A DNA stretch of 58,164 nucleotides from Planctomycetota bacterium (GTDB taxonomy: Bacteria > Planctomycetota > Uabimicrobiia > Uabimicrobiales > Uabimicrobiaceae): the NCBI GenBank assembly GCA_029260735.1, contig JAJDCR010000028.1, forward strand, positions 1-58,164, read 5' to 3'. The notes beneath the pieces are model-generated. The model was not told the origin of the DNA. It did not search any database and saw only the letters and a program-made list of their open reading frames with translations. This document shows positions 19,001-31,000 of this stretch, one piece after another. The translations under genes were made by a program, and so were the position numbers. Position 1 is the stretch's first letter, and each line of letters begins with the position of its first letter.

Positions 19001-22000
19001 TTTCGTGCATAGCCAACTCTAGTTCATAAGTTTCCTCTAGCTGACTTTTCAGATTTTGGGTATATTCTTCTTTAAGTGCAATCAGAGTATTGCGTGGAAA
19101 CTGCACTATTCTTTGAGCGAGAATCATGGCGGATTTATATATTTCCTTGCTCGGAAGAACAGCTAGGCCCTTTTTATTCTGGAACTCACGTCCTTGGTAT
19201 TCTTTGCCCGTAAACAAAATTTCTCTCGCCAAATCATAGCCCATTCGATGAGGGAAAATAAGAGTAGAACCTGCCCCAGGAGTGAACCCATAATTCATGT
19301 AGGGACTAGTGTATCTTTTTTCTTTGCTCAAGAGAACAAAATCGGCAAACATGCCTAGGCTCCATCCTGCTCCTACAGCATGCCCTTGCATGGCCGAAAT
19401 TACAGGAATTTTACATTCCAAGGCCAAGTGATAAATGGGGGTGTCTGTAAATCTAACTTTGCCTTTTTGGATAGCAAGTAACCCTTCCTTGGTTCCTCCA
19501 CAGACAAAGTAATTATCATAGCCCGTTAAGACCACTACTTTATAATCTTCTCTATCTCGAATGTGTATAAATACTTCGCTTATCCCTGTAATCAAATCTG
19601 GAGAAAGCATATTTTTTGCTTTCTCATCGACCATCTTGACCAGAATAATTCCTTCTGGAAAAGATGTCGCCTTTATCACTTTAGATCGGAGTGTTATAGT
19701 AGTTCCTGCTCGCTGGTCATATTTTAGGGAACTTTCTCTTGGCCAAGTAATCGGGCCAGTAAAAAGACTTTTCAGCGAAGGGATATCTTTCTTGATCGGC
19801 TCTTTTTGCCTTTCGTTGTCTGTTTTCTGGTCTTCTTCCTTTACGGACTTTACTGGTTTTACTGGTTTTTTAGGAGACGAAGAGAGATTTGTATTTGTTA
19901 ATCCTTCGGCTCGGAGACAAATTTTACGAGATAAGTGTTTCTTTAGCTGGCGCAGAGATTCTTGAGGAATATTTGCTAAAACCGTTGCTAACTCCCGTCC
20001 ATAAGACTCGACTTGATCTAAAGGAAGAATGGGGCAACTCCACCCTTTTTCCTGGAGTTGCTTACCAGTAGATGCTTGTTCTAGGCATAAAAACTCTTTT
20101 GCTTGGGTTTGACCAAAACGTTCGAGAAACAATAACTCTTCTTCTTTAGTAGGGAAAAAGTTGTCTTGGAAACCAGTATAAGAGTACAGATTCTCTTCAC
20201 TGCAAATCATAAAATCACAGAGAGCACCGAGCAAAAAACCCGCTCCTATCGCTCTTCCTTTCATAGCAGCAATAACAGGAATAGGAAAAGAAGCTATTTG
20301 TTGGTGAAGCTTTTGTTTGACTACTTCGTTTTGTTGGCTTCTTCCTCCTCTAAGAAACGAAGAGTCTGTGCCTGCAATAATGACAACCTTGGCTTGCGTT
20401 TCCTTTTCAATCTTGGCAAAAGCTTGCCCTAACTCTTGGATTATAATTTTGGAAAGGGTGTTTTTCGTTTCTGGTTGAGAGATTTGAATCCAAAAAATCC
20501 CTTGGCCGTAATCATACAAGCTAACACAAGAGGCTTTGGCAGGGAATAGAGAAATATTTGGGGATTTTTCTAAGTTTTTTGATTCTGAAAAAATTAGGTT
20601 ATTCTGAGGGGCTGAAAACCAATATCTTTTTTTCGCAAATGGATAGGTAGGCAGGTTAATGCGCTGAGGCTTTGCCTTAGACTTAGACTTAGACTTCGTT
20701 GAGGTAAAAATAGCCTCAAGTGTTTCGGCAGAGAAAAACGAATCTCGGAGAAAAGATAAACCAAGAGGATGTTTTATTTTTTCCGCGGCAAGTTCAATTT
20801 CAATTCCCTCTTTCTTAGATGAATGGGAAACGTTATCTGAGATCCAATACCTTTTTTTGGCAAATGGATAAGTAGGCAAAGGAACTCTGTGCGGTTCTTG
20901 AGATAAATAGAGCAATTTCCAATCTATATCCACACCTTTGGTCCAAAGTTGTCCTAGTTTTTCTAAATTCCCCTCTTGGATGACAGACTGAAGAAACTGT
21001 TTTCCTAAAGAATCGTTAAAAATGAGCTCATCTTTTGTTTTTGTCTCGACCGTTGCTCGGTAAAAATTTTTTGCCCTTGCTTTGCCCATTGTGAAGGAAG
21101 TTAATATCTCGATCAACTCTTGTCTATTTGCTGCAACAACAGCCCAGCGTTCCTTCATCGCTTTACGGCCTATTTGTAAAGTATAGGCGATATCTGACAA
21201 AGAAAAATCATTCCCCTTCTGCAAAAACTCTAAGAGTGCTTGGACATATTCTTGAAGTACTTTAGGCGTGCTTGCAGACAGGACAATAACTTTTGGGCTA
21301 TCGTTATAAGGTGATATATCATTTAGATACTCCTCCAGAACGACATGAGCATTGGCCCCTCCAAAACCAAAGGAACTGACTCCTGCTCTTCGGGGAATCA
21401 TTTTCCCTGTCTCATCCGTCAAAGACTCCCATGTTTTATTTTCTGTCAGTAAATAAAAAGGACTATCATGAAGTTCAATATAAGAGTTCATTTCATCAAA
21501 ATGAATATTTCGGACTAACTTCTTGTGCTGCATCGAAAGCAATATCTTGAATATTCCTGCAATTCCTGCGGCAGACTCTAAATGCCCAATGTTCGTTTTT
21601 ACGGCTCCTAGGGCACAGTGTTTTGCAGAGACAATTTTAGCCTTGCGCTGGTACATTTCCCCAAAAGCTTTCTTCAATCCATTGATTTCGATAGGATCAC
21701 CCAGGCTAGTTCCGGTGCCATGAGTTTCAATAAAACTGACGCTTGCGGGATCTATTTTCGAATAAGCGTCTATCAATAATTCAGCTTGAGCATTAGGGTT
21801 AGGAGCGGTCAGACTAGTAACTTGTCCCCCATGATTAAGAGCACTTCCTTTAATCACAGCATAGATATAATCCTTGTCTTGCTCTGCTTGTGCTAAAGGT
21901 TTCAGAAAAACGGTCCCGACTCCCTCGGAACGTACATAACCATCGGCGGCACTATCAAAAGTTTTACACTTCCCATCAGGGCTTAGCATTCCCGAGCTAC

Positions 22001-25000
22001 TAAATGCTAAAAAAGAAGTGGAGGAAATAAGGGCATTAACTCCTCCGGCAATGGCAAATTCACATTCCTGGGCTTGGATAGATTTTACGGCGCGATGGAG
22101 AGCTACTAAGGAGCTAGAACATGCCGTATTCACGGGCTCACTTGGGCCGTGGAAATTTAAGATATAAGAAACTCGGTTACATAATACGGAGTGAGCGTTG
22201 CCGGTGGATATGTAGGGATCGACGTTTGAGAGAGTACTTTTGGTGAGTTCGGCATAGTCAGCAGAACAAACTCCTACAAATAAACCTGTTTTAGAGCCGG
22301 ATAGTTGCTCAGGATTATAGCCGGCATCTTCTATAGTTTTCCACACTGTCTCTAGAAGAATTCTTTGCTGAGGGTCCATAAATTCAGCTTCTCTAGGGGA
22401 GATACGAAAAAAGTGAGCATCAAACTTATCTAAGTCAGGAATGAAGCCTCCCCTCTTTGTTTTCATTTTGTTTTTGTCTTCCCAAGAAAACCTGCCCTCT
22501 GGAATTTCCGAGATAAGGTCTTTTCCTTCGAGTAAATTTTGCCAGAATTGGGAAAGATCTTTAGAACCTGGCATAACTCCAGACATCCCAATGATCGCAA
22601 TTTCCTGAATACTATTCTCTTGTCGTAAATTTGTTTTTCTGTTTTCTGAATTATGGAAGTGTTGAAAACGAGGTTTTTCCAGTTTCTCTAGTTCTCCTAT
22701 TTTTCCTAGTTCTTCTATAGGTGTTGGAAGAGTTTTTTCTTCTAAGGTTTTTATCATCTGAGAAGGATCTTTTTCCTTCTCAAAAAAGTTTTCCATATAT
22801 TCTTTTTTGACAAATGAGGCAAAGGAAGCGATGTTACCATGCTCAAAGAAATCAGCGGGACTCAAGTCAAGATCATATCGGTCATTTATTCTATTAGAAA
22901 AAGTGGTGATCAAGATAGAGTCAAAGCCATATTCGCTCATCTCTTCTTCTATGTTTATCTCTTCGATTTCTACTTTGAGCATATCCGAAACATCTTCGAC
23001 TAAATCATTCTGGATACGTCGTAGTAAATCGTCTTCATCCACTTTCGTTACTGATTTAGAAGTAAATGAAACTGGCTTTTCTTTTTTCCCCTGAAAGAGC
23101 TCTTCTATTTTTTGACTTTTCCCATTGATAACCGCGATTTGAGTTAAATCTGAGTCCATTATTTGGGCAAAAGATTCTAAGCCTTCTTCGGTTCTCAAAG
23201 GATGTAAGCCCATTTTTTGGGCTAGTTTTTCCGTTTGTTCATCAACTTTCATTCCCCCTTTACTCCACATCGGCCAATTGATGGACAAGGTTTTCCCGGC
23301 TCTTTTTTGGGAGATTCGATAGGAAACAAAGTTGTCTTGAAACGCATTGGCGTAGCTATAGTCACTTTGTCCTAAATTGCCTAGGACAGAAGAGAGGGAA
23401 GAAAACATAATAAAAAAGTCTAAAGGCTCTTCTTGGGTAGCTTGATCAAGGTTTAGGGTTCCATACACTTTGGGAGCGAGGACGCTTTTCATTTCTTCCT
23501 GGGTTTTGTTCCTAATGAGAGAATCTTGGATTAAACCTGCACTATGGATTATGCCATGCAAATGCTGGCTTTCTTTTTTGATTTGAGCGATGAGGGATTG
23601 TGTCTCTTCTAAGTTATTCACATTACTCTGGATATATTTAACTTCCAGACCTTGCGAGCGTAGGTCGTTTATTTGTTTTTGCTTTGATCTGTCTAAAGAA
23701 GAGCGTCCTGTGATAATAATAATTTTAACTTTGCCGACGAGGTAGTTGGCAAAGATTAACCCCAGTCCTCCGGCTCCTCCGGTAATGAGATATACTCCCT
23801 CTTTTCGAAAATGAATTTTTGATTTTTGCAATGGTTGGGGTGAGAGTAAGCTTTTTTGCTCCCAGTTTTTTACCCACCGATGTTGTTTTTTATAGCGAAT
23901 CTCCGTGTCATAGTTTTTATAAAGTTCTTGGACAATAATCTCTTTCCCCAGATTTATATCAGGGAAAGCGATAGTTTTTATAACAAATCCAGGAGCTTCC
24001 AGTGTAACACTCTTGCCAAAAGCGCTCACAGATGCTTGAAGAGGAGCCGGTTCTTTATTGTAATAGGTATACAGGATTTCTATGTTTTTAATAGAAGCTC
24101 GCATTAGGGATTGCACTAAGAAAAATAAAGAGTAAAGCCCCTGACTAAGTTGTTGTTCCAAGGAAGAGGGAACAGGAGAAAAATCTTCCTCTGCCCACAA
24201 ATGAACTACTTTTTCCGGCAGGATTTTTTCTTCTATTAGGGTTGCGACCAGTTTTTCATAATCGCTTTGAGTTTGTGGATTTATTTCGAAATCAGTAACG
24301 CTTACTCTCTGGTAGCATTGTCCAGGAGTTACGCAAATTATTTGCTCAAAGGCAATGCCTTGGAGGGATTTTTTCAGGGCTCTATCTTGAGCAAAAAATA
24401 AGATCTTCCCAGAGTGCTCTAGGCTTTCGGGAGATAAATCCTTTATAACCCACTCAGGAATGTAGTGCATTACAGAGGGAAAATTATTCTCTTTCTTTTT
24501 AATTGTACGTATGGAAAGGCTATCCATTTTAAGAACAAGGCAGCCCGCATCATCTAAAATTTGTAAATCGTATACCTGAATATCAGGACTAGAGTTAGGT
24601 AGCTTAAGCGCATAAGCATAGCAGTTTTGGGGTAGAGAACTTATCATTTCTACCTTAGCTAAGGCAAAGGGTAAATAAGAATGACGAAGATCGAGATTAC
24701 TACTGAGAAGACCTACTGTCTGCAAAGTACCATCCATTATAGAGGGATGGAGAAAAAATTGATGAAAACCTGATTCGAGTGTGGGAGAAAGCTTTAATCG
24801 GGAAAGAGCTTCGTTTTCATTATAAAATACTTCTTCTATGGCCTGAAAACTTTGGCCGTACATTATTTTCCCTTGTTTCGAAAGTTCATAGCACTCTTTT
24901 CCCAGGAGTTGCTTAGAACAGCGTTTTTTTATTTTCTCAATCTGATGCGAGGGAAGAACCGTTTGCTTAAAGTTATCATCTATTAGTTTTACTTTCCCTT

Positions 25001-28000
25001 GGCTATGAACAAGGCGCTTGTTCTTTCTTATAGAGTAAACCTCGTATCCTACATCTTCTTTTTGTGGGTAAAGATGAATAAAAATTTCCTGTTTTTTCTC
25101 TACCGTAATGGGCTGCATCCAAACAATGTTGTTGACGGAAGCTATTTCCTTCCCGGTTGTCACTTTGGCCGCTGCTATTGCCATTTCAATATAGGCAACT
25201 CCAGGAAGAGTTTTTTGGTTAGCCACGACATGGTCGACCAGAAAAAATTCATTGCCTGTAAGAATAGTGCTAAATTTTTGTTCCTTAAAATTGGAAGTGT
25301 TTTTTCCCAATAAAGGGTGGATGTTTTCTAAAGGGGTGCTTTGGAGAGCTTTTTCCTGGGTAGCAGGCCAGTGTATTTTCTTTTCAAAAGGATAAGTTAC
25401 TAAAGGCACACGTTTTAATTTCTGCGAATATAGTAATTTCCAATCCACTTCTATTCCTTGAGTCCATAGATTTGCTACTTTGTTCAGTTTTTGCTTTTGG
25501 ATCAAAGATTGCAAATACACTTTGCCTTCTTCGTCTTCCATGATTAGTCCTTGAGAAGGAGAAATTTTATTTCCTTCAAAGAAAGAAGTGATTTTTTTCT
25601 CCCCGTTCTCATATTGTTGTAACTTCTGTATGAGTTCTGCTTTACTCGTAACAACAAGGGCCAAACGTTCTGACATTTCTTCCCGTCCCACTTGTAGAGT
25701 ATACGCAATGTTAGCAAGAGGAAAATGAAGAGGCTGCTGCAACCATAGGATAAAGTTATTTACATACTTGTGAAGAGCACTCTTCGTTTTCGCAGAAAGA
25801 AGGATTATTTGAGAATCTTCCTTCTGTGAGATAATCTCATTATCAAACTCTTCCAGAACAACATGGGCATTGGTTCCTCCAAAACCAAAGGAACTCACTC
25901 CTGCTCGCCTGGGGATGATATTTCCATTTTTATCGGCCAAGGGTTTCCACTCTTTGGTTTCGTTAAGGATATAAAAAGGGCTTCCCTTGATATCGATATA
26001 GGGATTTTGTTTTTTCAGATGCAAGGAAGCTGGTAGGGTCTTATGTTGCATTGCCAGCAACACCTTTAATACCCCTGCTATTCCCGCAGCCGCTTCGAGA
26101 TGTCCTATATTACTTTTGACAGAACCAATACCGCAGTGAGGAACTTCTGGAGCCTGATGATTCCATGATTTATATAGCTCGGAAAAAGCTTCTTTTAAGC
26201 CATTGATTTCTATCGGATCGCCTAAGGGGGTTCCAGTGCCGTGGGTTTCTATATATGTCACGGTGGAAGGATCAATATTCGCTTTCTGGTAGGCTTTGAC
26301 AAGTAATAAGGATTGAGCAGTAGCGTTGGGAGTGGTCACGGAATGAGTACGTCCACCATGATTTTCCGTAGAGCCTTTAACTACGGCATATACATAGTCT
26401 TGGTCCTGTTTTGCTTGGGCTAAGGGCTTTAATAGTATAGCCCCCACGCCTTCTGCACGTACGTAACCATCGGCACTTTCATCAAATGTTTTACATCTAC
26501 CCTCTCGGCTTAGCATACCAGTTTTGCTAAGAGCAAAAAAACTATAAGGAGAAAGAAGGGCGTTTGCTCCTCCCGCAATGGCCAAATCGCATTCTCCGCT
26601 TTGAATAGATTCAAGCGCGCGATGAAGGGCGACTAAACTGCTGGAGCAGGCACTATCAACAGAAACACTAGGCCCATGGAAATCTAATAAAAAAGAGATA
26701 CGGTTGGCGACCATGGTATGAGCAATGCCCGTAGCCAGATAAGGATTCATCTCATTGCTGGCGTTATTTACTATATCAAAGTATTCAAAAGAGCTGGCTC
26801 CCAAAAATACTCCGGTATTGCTACCAGAGAGAGAATAAGGATTATAGCCCGCATTCTCTATCGTTTGCCATACCGTCTCTAAGAGGATTCTTTGCCGAGG
26901 GTCCATCGCCTCTGCTTCTCGCGGAGTAATCCGAAAGAAAGAGGCATCAAACTTATCAATGCCCTCAATAAAACCACCCCATTTGCAATTATTTTTCTCT
27001 ATTTCATTTAATATAGAGGGGGAATCTTTCCACCATTCCTGCCAACGTTGCCGAGGGATTTCGGTAATCAAATCTTCGCCTTCCAACAGCTTATCCCAAA
27101 AAGTATCTAAGTTAGGGGATTGGGGCATTCTTCCCCCTATCCCAATAATGGCAATATCTTGGCAGATGCTGCCTCGGCGTGAGATATTTTTTTTCTCGGT
27201 TTGCTCTAAAATCTGCGGTGATGGCAAAGCTTGCGACTCTTTTTTTATGTAATTAGAAACTGCTTGGGAAGGCAAGTTTTGCCATTCTTTTCTATAATGC
27301 TCTTCCATTTTTTCTGGCTGGGTACTTGCTAAGTGAGTGGCTAAAGTATCTATTGTCGAATAACTGTAGAAAAGAGGTGGGTCCAGTTTAAGATGGTAAA
27401 CTTTGTTTAACTTAACGCTTAGAGTAATAAAAAGAATGGAGTCAAAACCGTATTCTCCGATATGGGTATAGTCGCTGATTTCATGCTCATCCTCCTCAAT
27501 AATAGCAGAAATTATTTTTCGGAGATCTCTCTTCAGGAGATCTCGAAGAAAAGCCTCTCCCTGGGGAAAAGATTTGTTTTCCCTTAGGGCAATTTGAGAT
27601 TTATTTCCATAGACTGCTTTTATCTCTGAAATTTTTCTGCGGCCAAGAAAGCTACGATCTATTTTTCCATTGGGGGTATAAGGAAAAGACCGCAAAATGA
27701 TAAATTGGGAAGGAATCATATACTCGGGTAGCCATTTTTTCAGAAATGAAATGAGGACAGTATGGGATGTCTCTTTTTCAAATAGCAAAAAAGCAGCTAA
27801 AATTTTAACTTTGTCGTTTTCCTCTCGTAAGACAACAGTAGCGCTTTTGATTTGGGGCATTTTTTCTAAAGCCGACTCAATTTCAGAGAGTTCAATTCTG
27901 AATCCTCTTAGCTTGATCTGTTGGTCTTTTCTCTCTAAGTACTCCACTTCTCCGCTAGGGAGGTAGCGAACGATATCTCCGGTTTTATAAAGCATTTTAT

Positions 28001-31000
28001 CGGGAATAAAGGGAGAAGAAATAAATCGTTCTTTGGTTAACTTGGGACGATTGAGATAGCCCTGGGCGACACCATCTCCTCCGATATAAAGCTCTCCTTT
28101 ACACCTGAGAGGAACAGGTTCTAAGTGGTTGTCTAAGACATAATACTGCATATTAGCAAGGGGACGGCCAATGGTAATATTTTGGGCTGACTTCACCTGA
28201 GTAAAAGAAGACCAAACGCTTGCTTCTGTGGGACCATACAGATTCCATAACTGTTCACAGCGGGGAAGTAATTTTTCGGCGAGTTCTTCCTTTAGCCTTT
28301 CCCCTGTGCATAATATTCGGAGAGATTTTTTCCCTTGCCATTGTGCGGCCAGTAACATCTCCCAAAGGGAAGGGGTACCTGGCATAACGGAAACATTACT
28401 CGATTCGATTTTTTTCCTTAATTCTATCCCATTTTGGATGATTTTTGTCGGCAGTATTTCTAGCTTTCCCCCCGTCACTAAGGGCAAAAATAACTCTAGT
28501 GTCGCCACATCAAAACAGATGGTCGTTGCCGAGAGCATAAAATCCTCGCGGCTAAAACCCGGCGACTTTGCCACAGCCCAGACCAGATTGGTTAGCCCGA
28601 GATGTCGGAGTTTTACTCCCTTGGGTTTTCCTGTCGATCCTGAAGTGTAAATAACATAGGCTAAATCCTGAGGTTTTACACTTGCTTTGGGAACACTTTT
28701 TCCATTTTCATTGTTTTTAATATCTGATGAAGTAAGCACGATGGAAATCTGAGCGTCTTCTATCATGTAGTTAATTCGGTCTTTTGGATAATTCGGATCG
28801 AGGGGAACATAAACTCCTCCTGCCTTCAATATTCCCATTAAACCGATCATCATTTCTAAAGAACGCTCTATAGAAATTCCGACCAAAGTTCCTCGTTTCA
28901 CTCCTTTGTTTTCTAAATAAACAGCTATTTGATTTGCTCTTTCATTGAGCTCTTGGTATGTCAAAAATTCCTTTTCATAAATAACCGCAGTTGCTTCTGG
29001 CGAAGTACGCGCTTGCTCTTCAAATAACTGATGAACACATTTACTCTGGGGGTAATTAGCTTGGGTATTATTCCATTCTGTTAAAAGTTGATAATTTTCT
29101 GGAGGCGTTAAGAAGGAAAGGCGAGAAATTTTTTCCTGATAGACCTGGCCAAGATTTTTTAATATTTGGAGATAATGGTTTCCTAATTGGGTAATGGTTT
29201 CTCGATGAAAAAGTTGGGGATTGTATTTAAAATAGAGCTTACAACTATTCTGCAATTCAATAACCTCTAAAACAAAATCAAACTCTCCTTCTTGGTGAGT
29301 TTCATCCACGGGTTTTAGGAAAGAAAACTCTTCTGTCCAACGTTGGAAATAAAAAGCGGGTTGTTCCTTTATATTTTTTGAAAAACGGAGCTTCTCCAGG
29401 AGTTTAGGCAAAGGGTAGTGACGATGCTCCAAAGCATGGAAAACGGACTGCTGCACTTGTTTCGTAAAAGCTTCAAAAGAGGAGTCTCCGGTGACATGGC
29501 TGGAAATAACAAGAATATTCGCGAAGTAGCCCATCGTATTTTCAAACCTGCTTTCGGGACGACCTTCGGCCGGAATAAGCACGCTGATACTATTTTCTTG
29601 GGTATAACGATGTAGGAGCACTTTGAAAGCAGATAGCATTGTCACAAAAAGAGTAGAATTTAAAGCCTTGGCAAGAGAATCTATATCTTCTTTCAGTGTT
29701 TCATTTAAGGAAAGAGAGTAGCTTGTCCCCTGGTAACTAGGAACCATTGAACGAGGACGATCTATTGGTAACTCGAGAGGAACTATTTTATCTACGAGTG
29801 TTTTTTGCCAATACTCTAGGCTTTTTTCTCCTTTTTTCCCCCCCAACATTTTTTCTTGCCATGTAATAAAATCATAGTAATTCCCTCTCGAAGCAAATTC
29901 CGGCTCTTCTCCTTTTTCCGCCGCACGATAGCATTCCTCTAGCTCTCTCATAAAGATTTTTAAGGAAACACCATCAAAAATAAGATGATGAATATTAAAG
30001 AGCAATAGATTTTCACCATCGGCGAGAGTATATAGTATTACCTTTAAGAGAGGACCTTCCTCTAAATGGAAAGGGATTTTAGCTTCCCGATGAATTTCTT
30101 CTCTAACTTCTGCTCTAGTGAAGTGAGTCATATTTTTTTCATGGAAATAGAGATCTTGGGGCTTTCCTACACACTGAAGGGGCTCATTGTTTTCTCTTTT
30201 AAAAGTAGTCCGTAGGATGGGGTGTCTTTGGTAAACGACAGAAAACGCCTTTTTCAAGATAGATTTCTCCACGTTTTCAGGAATTTGAAAAACCATGGGA
30301 AGGTTGTAAGCAGAGCTTTGGGGAGAAAGCATATGGATATACCATAGCCCTTTTTGCCCTTCACTCAGGGCAAATTCTCGCCCTTCTTCTTTGTCTGGTT
30401 CCTTAAGAAAACTTGACCTTAGCTCCATTTTTCTTCTAGGAGTTTTATTAGATCCAACCGGGGCACCATTACCTTTAGGAACTAGAAATTTACTCCCATA
30501 GTTTTGTTTAAGATAAATGGCAAAGGAAGCTAGTGTAGGATGTTCAAAAAACTCCAGGGGAGTTAATTCCAACTGGTGAGCATCATTCAATTTGTTAATA
30601 AACTCCATGACAAGAACAGAGTCAAAACCAAATTTGCTTATGTCTTTGTTTAGATCCAGTTTACTTCGCTCTGTTTTCAGGAGCGTTAGGGTAATTTTGA
30701 TCAAGACATTTTGGATGTAGAGTGGGCTTGATTTCTTATCTTCTTTGATCTTATTTTGGGAAGAGTCATGATTTTCGAGAAGGTTTTTTATTTTATTGCG
30801 TTGGCCGTAAAATATAGCTAACTGAGAGAACGGGGAAGCCAAAGCAAGAGAGAATACTTCCCACCCTTTATTAGAACTAAGAGGCACAATGCCCATCGTA
30901 TCAAAAAAAATCTTTGTCTGAGGAGGAATAGACATTCCCCCCTCTTCCCATAAAGGCCAGTTCAAGGAAAGAGTTTTTCCTGATCTTTTTTTATGCAACC

